64,000 nt of DNA from the NCBI GenBank assembly GCA_024643365.1, contig JAHENC010000019.1:1-64000 (forward strand). The letters run 5' to 3'. Source of the stretch: Crocinitomicaceae bacterium (lineage in GTDB: Bacteria; Bacteroidota; Bacteroidia; Flavobacteriales_D; Crocinitomicaceae). Position 1 is the first letter of the stretch. Every line of letters starts with the position of its first letter. The notes under the pieces were generated by a model, which did not search any database, had not been told where the DNA came from, and worked only from the letters and a program-made list of their open reading frames with translations. A program made the position numbers and the translations under genes. Below, piece by piece: positions 38,565-49,528 of this stretch.

Positions 38565-39389
38565 ATGAAAGAACTCGAACATTACTTCCAACACATTGAT
38601 CCAGTTTTTGCAGCGTTTTTAGCAACAACCTTTACTTGGCTTGTAACCGCAGCTGGAGCTTCCCTTGTATTTTTCTTCAAAAACATGCACCGTGGGCTCC
38701 TCGATGGGATGCTCGGATTTACCGGTGGTGTGATGGTTGCTGCGAGTTTTTGGTCTTTGTTGTTGCCGTCGATTGAACTTTCCGAACGATTGTATCCAAC
38801 GATGTCGTGGATGCCCGCAGCCGTTGGATTTTTAGTCGGAGCCTTGTTTCTGTTCTTTTTGGACAAAAAACTTCCACACTTACACATCAACTTTAAGGAG
38901 GAAGAGTCCGAAGGCGTGAAAACGCAATTACACAAAACAACCTTGTTGGTACTTGCCATCACTTTGCATAACATTCCAGAAGGATTAGCAGTCGGTGTAC
39001 TTTTCGGCGCTGCAGCACACGGAATGGAAGGAGCAACCATCGCTGGTGCAATTGCCTTGGCGATTGGAATTGGTATTCAAAATTTCCCGGAAGGATTTGC
39101 CGTTGCGATGCCATTGAGAAGGGCAGGGGCGAGTCGTTTCAAGAGTTTCATGTATGGACAACTTTCCGCGATTGTTGAACCGATTGCAGGTGTCATTGGC
39201 GCTGTTGCTGTTATCTACATGGAACCTATTTTACCGTTCGCATTGTCCTTTGCTGCTGGAGCGATGATTTTCGTGGTGGTGGAAGAAGTAATTCCGGAAA
39301 CCCAACGGGACAAATACACAGATGTGGCCGTTCTTGGTTTCATCGGTGGCTTCCTCGTGATGATGATTTTGGATGTCGCCCTCGGCTAA
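38565..39389 (+). CDS. ZIP-family divalent metal transporter
   Basis: LVLAITLHNIPEGLAVGVLFGAA (HNIPEG), GIGIQNFPEGFAVAMPL. Confidence 0.92.
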   Translation: MKELEHYFQHIDPVFAAFLATTFTWLVTAAGASLVFFFKNMHRGLLDGMLGFTGGVMVAASFWSLLLPSIELSERLYPTMSWMPAAVGFLVGALFLFFLDKKLPHLHINFKEEESEGVKTQLHKTTLLVLAITLHNIPEGLAVGVLFGAAAHGMEGATIAGAIALAIGIGIQNFPEGFAVAMPLRRAGASRFKSFMYGQLSAIVEPIAGVIGAVAVIYMEPILPFALSFAAGAMIFVVVEEVIPETQRDKYTDVAVLGFIGGFLVMMILDVALG

Positions 39390-39399
39390 AATTGATCAT

Positions 39400-39431
39400 A
39401 AAAAAAAGCCGAAAATTTCTTTCCGGCTTCC
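39400..39431 (-). terminator. Intrinsic terminator downstream of the phosphohexomutase
   Basis: Reverse strand AAGCCGGAAAGAAATTTTCGGCTTTTTTTT. Confidence 0.7.
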
Positions 39432-39450
39432 ATCAAATCTTGAAATTATC

Positions 39451-40860
39451 TTATCGACAAATTGTTTCTTCTGTTGCTTTTAGAATTTCACGAACTTCTT
39501 CTAAAGTAGGTGCTTCGGCGTAGGTACGAAGAACCGGCTCCGTTCCAGAAGGACGAATCATGACCCAACGTTTATCGTCGAAGAAATACTTGAATCCATC
39601 GATGGTTTTTAAGTCAGCGACTTGGTATTTCCCAAACGAAGTATAGTTATTCGCTTTGCAATTCGCGATGATTTTTTGTTTTAAGTCCTCTGTGATGTGA
39701 AGGTCATTGCGTTCAAACTTAAATGGACCTACGATTTCATATACTTCATCGATCAATTCGTCTAGTGACTTACCGGATTTCGCCATAAATTCCCAGATGA
39801 TTAATCCCATCCAAATGCCATCGCGCTCTGGAATGTGTCCTTTTACGGCAATTCCTCCGGACTCTTCTCCACCAAGAAGGACATCGTCCTTGATCATGAT
39901 GGATGCAATTTCTTTAAATCCGATTTTCGTCGTTTGAATTTCCAATCCGTAGTGCGCACATAATTTCTCTACACGTGGCGTCACACTGAATGCGATGACT
40001 ACTTTCCCAGTCATTTGCTTGTATTTCACCATGTAATGGATCAACAAAAGAATGATGTGGTGAGAGTCGATGAATTCACCTTTTCCATTGTACAACCCGA
40101 TTCGGTCGGCATCACCATCTGTTGCCAAAGCACAAGAAACTGTTCCGTCTGCTTTGATGAACGCTTCTAATTCTTGAAGGTTTTTTGCAATCGGTTCTGG
40201 AGCTTGTCCACGGAATGATGGATTGTGGTCGCAGTGCAACAATTGGGTTTTCGGCAAAATCAAAGGCATCACGCGTTGACCAGCACCATACATCGCGTCG
40301 TACACTAAATTCAAACCAGAATTTGAAATCGCATCAAGGTCAAAGTTCTTTTTCACATGATCCACGTAGCGCGTTTCGATGTCTACGATTTCTATTTTTC
40401 CAGCTTCAATTGCTGCATCAATGTTCACGGATTTATAATCGATGGTACATACATCTGGAATGATGTCTTCCACTTCTTGAACTTTCTCTGGTTCTAATGG
40501 TCCACCAAAGAATGCTTTCAACTTGAATCCGTTGTAAGATGGTGGATTGTGACTTGCTGTCAAGATGATTCCAACTTCACATTCGAATTGAAATGCTGCT
40601 AAAGAAATCATCGGAGTGGAAACGAATCCACGTGACATACGCACAGGAATTCCTTGTGCTACGAGTACTTTTACGGCTGTTTCCATGAATAATTCACCGG
40701 CAAAACGACAATCGTGTCCAACGATTACACTTGGATTTGCATAGGTTTTCTTTAACCAAATCGCTGTCGCTTCCGTAACGCGAGCAACATTCTCAACGGT
40801 AAAGTCATCAGCAATGATTGCTCTCCATCCGTCTGTTCCAAATTTTATTTTCTGTACCAA
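39451..40860 (-). CDS. Phosphoglucomutase/phosphomannomutase family protein
   Basis: KFGTDGWRAI, GIILTASHNPPSYNGFK, ATDGDADRIGLYN, IRPSGTEPVLRTYAE. Confidence 0.92.
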   Translation of the reverse strand: MVQKIKFGTDGWRAIIADDFTVENVARVTEATAIWLKKTYANPSVIVGHDCRFAGELFMETAVKVLVAQGIPVRMSRGFVSTPMISLAAFQFECEVGIILTASHNPPSYNGFKLKAFFGGPLEPEKVQEVEDIIPDVCTIDYKSVNIDAAIEAGKIEIVDIETRYVDHVKKNFDLDAISNSGLNLVYDAMYGAGQRVMPLILPKTQLLHCDHNPSFRGQAPEPIAKNLQELEAFIKADGTVSCALATDGDADRIGLYNGKGEFIDSHHIILLLIHYMVKYKQMTGKVVIAFSVTPRVEKLCAHYGLEIQTTKIGFKEIASIMIKDDVLLGGEESGGIAVKGHIPERDGIWMGLIIWEFMAKSGKSLDELIDEVYEIVGPFKFERNDLHITEDLKQKIIANCKANNYTSFGKYQVADLKTIDGFKYFFDDKRWVMIRPSGTEPVLRTYAEAPTLEEVREILKATEETICR

Positions 40861-40938
40861 AGTCTACTATTTTTTGGCCAAATATAGTGGATTTGGTGCT
40901 AAACGGGAGTGTTCTCAAAAGGATAATTGAGCGTTCTC

Positions 40939-42204
40939 CTATTTTTGGAAGTTTTGAATCGTTTTTTCGATGATTTGAACGCATTCCATCAGTTGATTTT
41001 CGGAAATCACCAATGGTGGTGCAAAGCGAATGATGTTTCCGTGGGTTGGTTTTGCGAGTAATCCATTTTCTTTTAACGCAACGCAAAGGTTCCATGCGGT
41101 TTGACTATCTGGAGAATCGTTTACCACGATGGCGTTCAATAATCCTTTCCCGCGAACTTTTAATATCAACTCATTGCTTTCGATGATGCGGTTCATTTCT
41201 TTTCGAAACAAAGAACCAAGTCTACGGGCATTTTGGATGAGGTTTTCTTCATACACTACTTCTAGTGCTGCAATGGCAACCTTCGCTGCGATTGGATTTC
41301 CACCAAATGTCGATCCGTGTTGTCCAGGTTTGATGACCATCATGATTTCGTCATCCGCAAGAACAGCAGAAACGGGATAAACACCGCCCGAAAGTGCTTT
41401 TCCTAGAATGAGGATATCTGGACGATTGTATGTTGCTGATTGACGCTCACATTTGTGCTCGCAAGTACAGTTTCCACACGTCGCTAACAAACTTCCCGTA
41501 CGTGCGATTCCTGTTTGAACTTCATCAGCGATAAACAATACGCCATTTTCAAGGCAAAGTCTTTTTGCTTCGGATAAATAATTTTCTGCTGGAGTGTAAA
41601 CTCCTGCTTCTCCTTGAATAGGTTCTACTAAGAATCCAGCGACATTTTTTCCTTTTAGCGCTGCTTCAAGCGCTGGAATATCATCGTATGGAATGGATAC
41701 GAATCCAGCAGGGAATGGTCCAAAATTCTGAAACGAATCTGGATCGCTAGAGAAAGAAACGATGGTTGTTGTACGTCCATGGAAATTCCCATCACACACA
41801 ACAATTACCGCTTGATTTTCTTCAATTCCTTTTTTCTCGTAGGCCCATTTGCGGCATAATTTAATCGCTGTTTCGACGGCTTCAGCACCCGTATTCATCG
41901 GTAATACCTTATCGAATCCAAAAGTTTCCGTCACAAATTTCTCGTAATGTCCGAGCGTGTCATTGTAAAAAGCGCGCGAAGTCAAAGCCAAAGTTTGCGC
42001 TTGATCAATCAATGCTTTCGTGATTTTCGGATGACAATGTCCTTGGTTTACAGCAGAGTAAGCGGAAAGGAAATCAAAATATTTTTTTCCGTCCACATCC
42101 CAAACAAAAACGCCTTCTCCTTTTGCTAATACAACAGGTAGTGGATGGTAGTTATGTGCTCCGTATTTGTCTTCTAATGCGATGTGTTGGTTTGCTTGAC
42201 TCAT
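40939..42204 (-). CDS. rocD: Ornithine--oxo-acid transaminase
   Basis: [67 protein letters not shown]. -7 box at 42235-42242 overlaps the ORF-track start, so 42204 is preferred. Confidence 0.93.
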   Translation of the reverse strand: MSQANQHIALEDKYGAHNYHPLPVVLAKGEGVFVWDVDGKKYFDFLSAYSAVNQGHCHPKITKALIDQAQTLALTSRAFYNDTLGHYEKFVTETFGFDKVLPMNTGAEAVETAIKLCRKWAYEKKGIEENQAVIVVCDGNFHGRTTTIVSFSSDPDSFQNFGPFPAGFVSIPYDDIPALEAALKGKNVAGFLVEPIQGEAGVYTPAENYLSEAKRLCLENGVLFIADEVQTGIARTGSLLATCGNCTCEHKCERQSATYNRPDILILGKALSGGVYPVSAVLADDEIMMVIKPGQHGSTFGGNPIAAKVAIAALEVVYEENLIQNARRLGSLFRKEMNRIIESNELILKVRGKGLLNAIVVNDSPDSQTAWNLCVALKENGLLAKPTHGNIIRFAPPLVISENQLMECVQIIEKTIQNFQK

Positions 42205-42234
42205 AATTGCGAATAAACGTTGATGATTTGAAGA

Positions 42235-42242
42235 CAAAGATA
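42235..42242 (-). promoter_or_regulatory. -7 box TATCTTTG for rocD
   Basis: Reverse strand TATCTTTG, 30 nt upstream of ATG 42204. Confidence 0.5.
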
Positions 42243-42303
42243 GGAATTAGATATGTGAATTTAAATTAACAAGTGTATTAAGACGTCGGATGCTATTATG
42301 ATT

Positions 42304-42311
42304 TATCTTTG
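42304..42311 (+). promoter_or_regulatory. -7 box TATCTTTG heading the dab operon
   Basis: TATCTTTG-CAGT-GTG (start 42316). Confidence 0.5.
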
Positions 42312-42315
42312 CAGT

Positions 42316-42681
42316 GTGAATTTGATACGTCGCTTCTGTTTGTTTTTCTGTGCATTGGGTGTTTTCCTCAATGTAACCTTGGGCAATATCGTTTTTGGTG
42401 ATGTTATAACTCCCTCCCAATCTCATTCAGAAAGCAAGCAAATCATCCTTCGTAAAGTTGCGGGTGATCTAAATTTAAATGCATTTGAATTTGAGGAAGA
42501 TGTCGAATTAGACGAAGATGGAGGCGAGTTTGATCAAAACTTAGACCTAGTTCTTTCGAACAGTGAAGCTCCCTTACTCACATTCAACTCATTATCGAGT
42601 TCAAAATATTCCTATTTCACTCATCGCCACCGATGGGAGAAACTTCCACTTTTTATTCAATTTCAGAATTTCAGAATATAG
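42316..42681 (+). CDS. Small secreted or membrane-anchored acidic protein of unknown function upstream of dabA
   Basis: VNLIRRFCLFFCALGVFLNVTLG signal-like segment; acidic FEFEEDVELDEDGGEFDQN. Confidence 0.6.
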   Translation: MNLIRRFCLFFCALGVFLNVTLGNIVFGDVITPSQSHSESKQIILRKVAGDLNLNAFEFEEDVELDEDGGEFDQNLDLVLSNSEAPLLTFNSLSSSKYSYFTHRHRWEKLPLFIQFQNFRI

Positions 42682-42733
42682 TATTTGTTATGCATTGACC
42701 CTAAAATCAATTGTTTAACAAATTACTATTTGA

Positions 42734-45202
42734 ATGAAAAACACCTTTCAACTTGAAAAAGTTGTAGAAAAGTTAAGCCATTATCTCCCATCTCAGTCAC
42801 CACTGAAAGATTTTATACACCACAATACGCTTCATGCCTTTCAACATGATTCGTTCCATGAGGGATTGAAAAAATCAAGTGAATTGTTTGGATATAAAAC
42901 GTATTTGCAACTGAGTGAATTCCGTCAATTATACCAAGATGCTAAGATCAATAAACTTCTTCTAAACCGCTTTATTCCTTCGGAGGATAAATCGCATTGG
43001 ACCACTTGTTTACTGGAAAAAGATTACAGCGAACAAACGAATCCACGAATAGGGGAGCTTCGAACGCAATGGAAATCACAGTATAAAATTGACTTAGACA
43101 ACTTTACTCATTCTACTCTTTTTAGAATTACAAGCAGCTACTTGGATCAAGGAATTTCAATTTGGAATTTCCCAATAAAAGACCTTGGATTTCTTGCTGC
43201 CATGAGGCATCTAGAGTCAAATGGTACGGTGAGTTTTTTTAAAAAACGTCGTGCAAAAGAACTGTTGAAGAATACGGAGCTTCAGATCGAAGATTGCCTC
43301 GCTATTTTAGTCGGTAAAGAGGACCTCTATGAACGTTACTTGTTCGATCAACAATTTGCTCACCCAGGTTATTCGGGTATGGTATCTGTCCTTTCTGCCG
43401 ACGCACATGCGTTAATTGACGAACGTCAGATAGACTTTGTTGACTGGATTATTTTCGAATGTTTATTGGAAATAGATGCCCTTGATGCTCATTTTGGTGA
43501 AATTTGGATGCCTATTGGTCAACATGCAACCGACATTCGCACCTTGTTTGGTCCGATTGAAATGACAGAGTTGGATGAAGTTAAACGCATATGGCAAGAA
43601 GCCTATGAGTGGACTTATTACAACGAAGTGCTCAACGGATTAAAAGAAAAGTCTGTTGTGGAGGAAAAAAATCCCGAGTTACAAGGAATTTTCTGCATTG
43701 ATGATCGTGAATGCTCCATTCGACGTTACATTGAGGAAGGGCATCCCGGTGTTCAGACCTTTGGTACTGCAGGATTCTTCGGGGTGGAATTTTATTTCCA
43801 ACCATACGGATCTACGTTTAGAACCAAGGTTTGTCCGGCGCCGGTTACGCCAAAGTTCCTCATCAAAGAACAAGCGAAAAAAGCAAAGTCGGATAAAGAA
43901 TATCACTTTGACACGAGGTCATATGGACTTGCATTCGGTTGGATTCTAACACATACCATGGGATTTTGGTCAGCATTGAAACTAGCGTTAGCCATTTTTA
44001 AACCATCCATGAATACAGTTGCTGTGTCATCAAGTGGACATATGCATTCGGATTCGACTTTGATCATTGAAAATACAGATGGACAAGTAACAGAGGACGG
44101 ATTGAGCATTGGCTACACGGTGAATGAAATGACCGATCGTATTCACGCTCTGTTAATGAGTATTGGCTTGAATCAAGCTTTCGCTCCACTCATTTATGTC
44201 GTCGGACACGGTTCGAGCAGTTCGAACAATACACATTATGCTGGATATGACTGTGGTGCTTGTTCTGGACGTCCAGGATCGGTGAATGCTCGTGTTATTA
44301 GTCATATTGGAAATCATCCAATCGTTCGACAAAAGCTCAAAGAACGTGGCATTGAAATTCCAGAAAGCACACAATTTGTTCCGGTATTACACGATACCAG
44401 TCGGGATGAATTCACCTACTTTGATATTGAACCATTATCCAAACGAAATAAAGAGAGACATCAAGTGAACATGCGTTTATTTGATCAGGCCTTAGATTTC
44501 AATGCAACAGAAAGATCGAGAAGATTTGTCGTGATGAATTCAAGAAAAGCAGTGAATAAGGTTCATGAAAACGTGAAATTGCGCTCGGTTTCCCTTTTTG
44601 AACCGCGACCTGAATTAAATCACGCGACAAATACGTTGTGCATTGTGGGGCGACGTTCCTTCTCGAGAGGATTGTTTCTAGATCGCCGCTCCTTTTTGAA
44701 TTCCTTCGATTATGAAGTTGATCCAGATGGAAGTTATTTGTTGGGAATTCTCAATGCTGTAGCACCTGTATGCGGGGGAATCAATTTGGAATATTATTTC
44801 TCGCGGGTGGACAATCAAAAGTTGGGAGCAGGAACAAAGTTGCCACATAATGTCATGGGACTCATTGGCGTGGCGAATGGAATCGATGGAGATTTACGCA
44901 CAGGATTACCTAGTCAGATGATTGAGGTTCATAGTCCAATGAGGTTATTGGTCATTGTCGAACATTTCCCCGAAGTCGTTTTAAAAACCATTCAGTCGAA
45001 TCCTTCGACCTACGAATGGTTCTTGAATAGTTGGGTGAATTTGGTGGCATTCCATCCGATTGAAAAACAGTTCTATCAGTTCTCAAATGGAGTTTTTACA
45101 CGCTACGATTTACCACAGGAACATCTTGTGTACATCGATGATGCTATGAAATTTGTGACGAATGAATCCGAGAATTTACCTGTTGTTGAATTAACACTTT
45201 AA
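42734..45202 (+). CDS. dabA: DabA (DUF2309) inorganic-carbon transporter subunit
   Basis: 822 aa; FIHHNTLHAFQ, GIFCIDDRECSIRRYIEE (CxD), VVGHGSSSSNNTHYAGYDCGACSGRPGSVNARV (H...C 15 residues apart), beta-CA-like metal site pattern. Confidence 0.9.
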   Translation: MKNTFQLEKVVEKLSHYLPSQSPLKDFIHHNTLHAFQHDSFHEGLKKSSELFGYKTYLQLSEFRQLYQDAKINKLLLNRFIPSEDKSHWTTCLLEKDYSEQTNPRIGELRTQWKSQYKIDLDNFTHSTLFRITSSYLDQGISIWNFPIKDLGFLAAMRHLESNGTVSFFKKRRAKELLKNTELQIEDCLAILVGKEDLYERYLFDQQFAHPGYSGMVSVLSADAHALIDERQIDFVDWIIFECLLEIDALDAHFGEIWMPIGQHATDIRTLFGPIEMTELDEVKRIWQEAYEWTYYNEVLNGLKEKSVVEEKNPELQGIFCIDDRECSIRRYIEEGHPGVQTFGTAGFFGVEFYFQPYGSTFRTKVCPAPVTPKFLIKEQAKKAKSDKEYHFDTRSYGLAFGWILTHTMGFWSALKLALAIFKPSMNTVAVSSSGHMHSDSTLIIENTDGQVTEDGLSIGYTVNEMTDRIHALLMSIGLNQAFAPLIYVVGHGSSSSNNTHYAGYDCGACSGRPGSVNARVISHIGNHPIVRQKLKERGIEIPESTQFVPVLHDTSRDEFTYFDIEPLSKRNKERHQVNMRLFDQALDFNATERSRRFVVMNSRKAVNKVHENVKLRSVSLFEPRPELNHATNTLCIVGRRSFSRGLFLDRRSFLNSFDYEVDPDGSYLLGILNAVAPVCGGINLEYYFSRVDNQKLGAGTKLPHNVMGLIGVANGIDGDLRTGLPSQMIEVHSPMRLLVIVEHFPEVVLKTIQSNPSTYEWFLNSWVNLVAFHPIEKQFYQFSNGVFTRYDLPQEHLVYIDDAMKFVTNESENLPVVELTL

Positions 45203-45208
45203 GGAATT

Positions 45209-47089
45209 ATGGAACTTACCTTTAAATTCTTCATTCATTTTTTCATTCTTCTTCCTTTCGTAAGCTTTTTGTTGAGCTTGTTTATTCCAAAAAAGAAGGA
45301 GAATGCATTATCCATATTGGCGTATTCATCCGTTGGACTTCAGTTCTTGGTTAGTATTTTCTTTACGTATCAATGGGCAAGTCATGGTTTTCATGAAATA
45401 AACTTGAAAGAATTCTCGGTTTATCAGAATGGTAATTATGACTTCTATTTAGATTTTTATTTTGACAAGTTAACCATGGTTTACTTGTTGTTGGGATCTT
45501 CATTGACATTTCTAATTACAATCTATTCCAGGTATTACTTGCATAGAGAAGAAGGATACAAGCGATTCTTTAATACGATTTTGTTCTTTTTCCTTGGATT
45601 CATCATCATCATTTTTGCTGGGAACTTAGAAACAATGTTCATCGGTTGGGAAGTGTTGGGAATTTCTTCTTTCTTGCTCATCGCCTTTTACCGTGATCGT
45701 TATTTACCAGTGAAAAATGCCATAAAGGTATTCTCTGTATATCGAATTGGAGATGTTGGAATTATTTTGGCCATGTGGTTATCACACCATTTATGGCATG
45801 AGAATATTTCCTTTGCGAAATTGCATAATGCGGAAATAGTACACGATCACATCATGCAGAATTCCTTGGTGGGATTAGCGATTGCCTTTATGTTTTACAT
45901 TTCAGCTGCAGCTAAATCCGCGCAATTGCCATTTTCATCTTGGTTGCCAAGAGCAATGGAAGGACCAACTCCATCTAGTGCGATTTTCTATGGTTCCTTG
46001 TCCGTGCACATCGGTGCATTTTTGATGTTGAGAACCATCCATTTTTGGGAAAATCAAATCATTTTCAAGGTTTTCTTGATCTTTTCTGGACTCTTAACAG
46101 CAATCATCGCCACGTTCATCAGCCGTGTTCAAAGTTCGATTAAATCTCAAATCGCCTATGCTTCCATAGCGCAAATCGGTTTGATTTTTATGGAGATTGC
46201 ATTAGGCTGGGAAGTTTTTGCACTTGTTCACATTACGGGAAATGCGTTTTTACGCACGTATCAGTTATTGATTTCTCCTTCCGTAGTCAGTTACAAGATT
46301 CGCGAGCAGTTTTACCACTTCAAACGAAAACAAGCCACATTAGAGGATTCATGGCCGAAACGCTTTGAATACGCGTTTTATATCCTGAATTTGAAGGAGT
46401 GGAACTTGGACAATTTGATGTATACGATTCTGTGGAATCCACTAAAAAAAATCGGACGCAATTGGCAAATTTTAAATTTTAACTACGTCTTTTATTTTAT
46501 TGGATTTGTCATTCTTTCTGGATTAATCGCGATTCAATTCCGAGAACAAATGCCGGCGATTCTTCGTCATCAACTGCCCTTTTTCTTTGCTTTTTCAGGA
46601 TTTTTAATTGTCGTGAAAGCCTATACAGAAAAAGACAGTGTTCGAAAAAGTTTGACACTAATCATGTTGAACCACGTGGCGATTGCCATCGCGATTTCCT
46701 TCAATGAGCATTACGATTTTATGCACAACTTATGGTATTTGAGTGGGATCCTGGTCAGCTGGTTTGTGGGATTAATGGTCATAAACTATTTAAGAAAACG
46801 TGAGGAATGGATAAGTCTAGATCAATTTTATGGCCACGTTTACGAGCATCCAAAAGCTGGAATCATCTTTTTAATCTGTTGCTTGGGATTGGCAGGATTT
46901 CCTATTTCACCTTCCTTTATTGGTGAAGATTTAATTTTCTCACACATCCATGAAGATCAAATAGGATTGGCATTTTTTACCGCATTAAGTCTCGTTATTA
47001 ATGGACTCGCAACCGTTCGGATTTACGCCCGCGTGTTTCTAGGTCCACACATTAAAACATATCACGAAGTAGCAAAACGCTCTTCTTAA
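45209..47089 (+). CDS. dabB: DabB, NuoL/MrpA-like membrane subunit of inorganic-carbon transporter
   Basis: LETMFIGWEVLGISSFLLIAFYRDR, SAAAKSAQLPFSSWLPRAMEGPTPSSAIFYGSLSVHIGAFL; immediately follows dabA. Confidence 0.88.
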   Translation: MELTFKFFIHFFILLPFVSFLLSLFIPKKKENALSILAYSSVGLQFLVSIFFTYQWASHGFHEINLKEFSVYQNGNYDFYLDFYFDKLTMVYLLLGSSLTFLITIYSRYYLHREEGYKRFFNTILFFFLGFIIIIFAGNLETMFIGWEVLGISSFLLIAFYRDRYLPVKNAIKVFSVYRIGDVGIILAMWLSHHLWHENISFAKLHNAEIVHDHIMQNSLVGLAIAFMFYISAAAKSAQLPFSSWLPRAMEGPTPSSAIFYGSLSVHIGAFLMLRTIHFWENQIIFKVFLIFSGLLTAIIATFISRVQSSIKSQIAYASIAQIGLIFMEIALGWEVFALVHITGNAFLRTYQLLISPSVVSYKIREQFYHFKRKQATLEDSWPKRFEYAFYILNLKEWNLDNLMYTILWNPLKKIGRNWQILNFNYVFYFIGFVILSGLIAIQFREQMPAILRHQLPFFFAFSGFLIVVKAYTEKDSVRKSLTLIMLNHVAIAIAISFNEHYDFMHNLWYLSGILVSWFVGLMVINYLRKREEWISLDQFYGHVYEHPKAGIIFLICCLGLAGFPISPSFIGEDLIFSHIHEDQIGLAFFTALSLVINGLATVRIYARVFLGPHIKTYHEVAKRSS

Positions 47090-47111
47090 ATTAATTCTAA
47101 AATTATTAGTT

Positions 47112-48713
47112 ATGAATAATAAATCATTTATACCCAAAGACGGATGGCAAGGTTTGAAAGAGAATTTCTCTGCGGATGCATTGTCCGGATTTCTTGTTTT
47201 TTTACTTGCACTTCCTTTAAGTTTGGGAATTGCCAAAGCAAGTGAATTTCCACCAATTTACGGTTTGTTAACGGCGATGATTGGTGGACTCATTGTTAGT
47301 TTTTTTGCGGGCTCACCATTAACAATTAAAGGTCCAGCTGCTGGACTCATTGTCATCGTTGCTGGTTCCGTTCATGAATTAGGACACGGTAACGCAGAGT
47401 TGGGATGGCACTTAGCCCTCGGTGCGGTCGTTATTGCTGGAATCGTTCAAGTACTTTTTGGTCTATTGAAGTTCGGGAAATTCAGTGATATTTTTCCGCT
47501 TTCAGCAGTCCACGGAATGTTAGCAGCCATCGGAATCATTATCATGAGTAAGCAAATTCATATTCTCGCAGGAGTAACCCCACTTACGCTGGACGGCAAG
47601 GCGATGGTGGAACCGATGGATTTGTTGATCTTACTGAAATCAACCATTCCTCAATTCTTTGAGCATACTGAAGTAGCGTTGATTGGATTAACCTCACTTG
47701 CCATCGTTTTTGGTTGGCCGATATTGAAAGTAAATTTCTTGAAAAGAATTCCAGCTCCATTAGTTGTTTTAGTAGTATCTATTTTGATGGCCATGGCTTT
47801 TGATATGAAGAACACAGGAAACTTCAAGCCATTGTTGACCTTCGATAAAGGATTTTTTGATATCCTTGGAGTGAATGTGAGTTTTGCAGGATTCCAACAT
47901 ATGGGGACTTTTATCAAGTATGTCATCATGTTTGCACTTGTAGGTTCTCTGGAAGCATTGTTGACAGTCAAAGCCATCGATATGATGGATCCTTACAAGC
48001 GTAAGTCAAATTACAATAAGGATCTTATGGCCGTTGGGTTTGGTAATATTCTTGCGGGAATTTTTGGTGGATTACCCATGATTTCCGAAGTTGCTCGATC
48101 ATCAGCGAATGTAAATGGTGGCGGACGAACTCGATGGGCGAATTTCTTTCATGGTATTTTCATTTTTATCTTCTTAATTTTTGCAGTTTCCTTCAGTAAT
48201 TTGATTCCAATGACGGCTTTAGCGGCCATGTTAATCGGTGTTGGATGGAAATTGGCGCATCCGAAAGAATTTGGACATATGTTTAAAATCGGTGCCGATC
48301 AATTGGTGGTTTTCTTGGTGACCATTATCGTGACTTTGATGAGCGATTTATTAATTGGAATAGGCTTGGGAATTTTTACCGAAATAATCCTACATTTATT
48401 TCGTGGTGTTGGATTCAAAAATCTATTTAAAGCAAGATATAAAGTGGTTGATCATGTTATTCATGTTGAAGGAGCCATAGTTTTCACAAATTATTTGAAA
48501 ATTCAAACAGAACTTCAATCGTTTGATTTATCCGAACAAATACATTTAGACGTGACTAAATGCCATTTTATCGATCACAACGCCATTGAGTCCATACAAC
48601 AGTTACAAGCAGAATTTAAATTAAATGAAGGAATGTTAGATGTAATTGGCCTGCAACATTTTAAAAATGTTCATAGATCTGTTCATCATTCCGCTACACG
48701 CAAAAAGAAATGA
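47112..48713 (+). CDS. SulP-family anion transporter with STAS-like C-terminus
   Basis: DALSGFLVFLLALPLSLGIAKASEFPPIYGLLTAMIGGLIVSFFAGSPLTIKGPAAGL; C-terminal STAS-like LDVTKCHFIDHNAIESI. Confidence 0.92.
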   Translation: MNNKSFIPKDGWQGLKENFSADALSGFLVFLLALPLSLGIAKASEFPPIYGLLTAMIGGLIVSFFAGSPLTIKGPAAGLIVIVAGSVHELGHGNAELGWHLALGAVVIAGIVQVLFGLLKFGKFSDIFPLSAVHGMLAAIGIIIMSKQIHILAGVTPLTLDGKAMVEPMDLLILLKSTIPQFFEHTEVALIGLTSLAIVFGWPILKVNFLKRIPAPLVVLVVSILMAMAFDMKNTGNFKPLLTFDKGFFDILGVNVSFAGFQHMGTFIKYVIMFALVGSLEALLTVKAIDMMDPYKRKSNYNKDLMAVGFGNILAGIFGGLPMISEVARSSANVNGGGRTRWANFFHGIFIFIFLIFAVSFSNLIPMTALAAMLIGVGWKLAHPKEFGHMFKIGADQLVVFLVTIIVTLMSDLLIGIGLGIFTEIILHLFRGVGFKNLFKARYKVVDHVIHVEGAIVFTNYLKIQTELQSFDLSEQIHLDVTKCHFIDHNAIESIQQLQAEFKLNEGMLDVIGLQHFKNVHRSVHHSATRKKK

Positions 48714-49468
48714 GAAAAATTGGAATGATCCTCGCGATTTTGGTTGGAATCTATTGCCCAACCAAGATTATTGCCCAAAAAGTAATTAGTCCGCAATCAC
48801 ACGGATGGGGCATATATGTTGGCACGCACAAATTGACGGAAAAATTCAATTTGATGACCGAATACCAATGGCGTAGAGCAGATGGATTCAAGTCATGGCA
48901 ACAATCGTTATTGCGCTTTGGGTTGGAATACAATGTGAGTCCGAATGTTTCGGTGATGGCGGGATATGCGTGGATTAAAACTTTTCCATACGGTGAACAG
49001 CCAATTCTACATGAATTTGATGAAAACCGAATCTTTGAACAAGTGAATTTGAAAAGTAAAATCGGCAACATAGAAGTACAACACCGTTACCGTTTGGAAC
49101 AGCGTTTCATGGAACAATATGTAAAAGATGCATCGAATAACATCGTTCAAGCGGATCCGGTTTTTCGTAATCGTTTGCGCTACAGAGCTATGGCGTTGAT
49201 TCCATTGTCTAGAAAAGAACTCACTGATCATACTTTATTCATGAATGTGAATGATGAGGTCTTTTTAGGGTTCGGATCGGGAATTGGAAAAAACATCATG
49301 GACCAAAATCGTTTCATTGCTGCTCTGGGATGGCGTTTCGATAAGAATTTCAATGTTCAAGTCGGATACCTAAATCAATTCGTTGTGAAAACGGATGGAT
49401 TAAAAATGGAACGCAACCACACATTGTGGCTTTCCACTACCTATAATTTGGATTTTACCAAAAAGTAA
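48710..49468 (+). CDS. DUF2490-like outer-membrane protein
   Basis: Signal peptide; GWGIYVGTHKLTEKFNLMTEYQWRRADGFKSWQQSLLRFGLEYNVSPNVSVMAGYAW; terminal strand. Confidence 0.8.
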   Translation: MRKIGMILAILVGIYCPTKIIAQKVISPQSHGWGIYVGTHKLTEKFNLMTEYQWRRADGFKSWQQSLLRFGLEYNVSPNVSVMAGYAWIKTFPYGEQPILHEFDENRIFEQVNLKSKIGNIEVQHRYRLEQRFMEQYVKDASNNIVQADPVFRNRLRYRAMALIPLSRKELTDHTLFMNVNDEVFLGFGSGIGKNIMDQNRFIAALGWRFDKNFNVQVGYLNQFVVKTDGLKMERNHTLWLSTTYNLDFTKK

Positions 49469-49490
49469 AACCATTCCTCTCCAAGTAAAA

Positions 49491-49528
49491 TTCAGCCGGT
49501 ACGATCAACGTATCGGCTGAACTTTTTT
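49491..49528 (+). terminator. Intrinsic terminator ending the dabA-dabB-sulP-DUF2490 operon
   Basis: TTCAGCCGGTACG-ATCAA-CGTATCGGCTGAACTTTTTT. Confidence 0.85.

Noticed and set aside
38582-39040. 152-aa antisense ORF inside the ZIP transporter gene
   Set aside because: Opposite a clear membrane transporter; low-complexity translation; no upstream promoter.
43656-43949. 97-aa alternate-frame ORF in dabA
   Set aside because: Out-of-frame shadow across the DabA metal-site region; no independent support.
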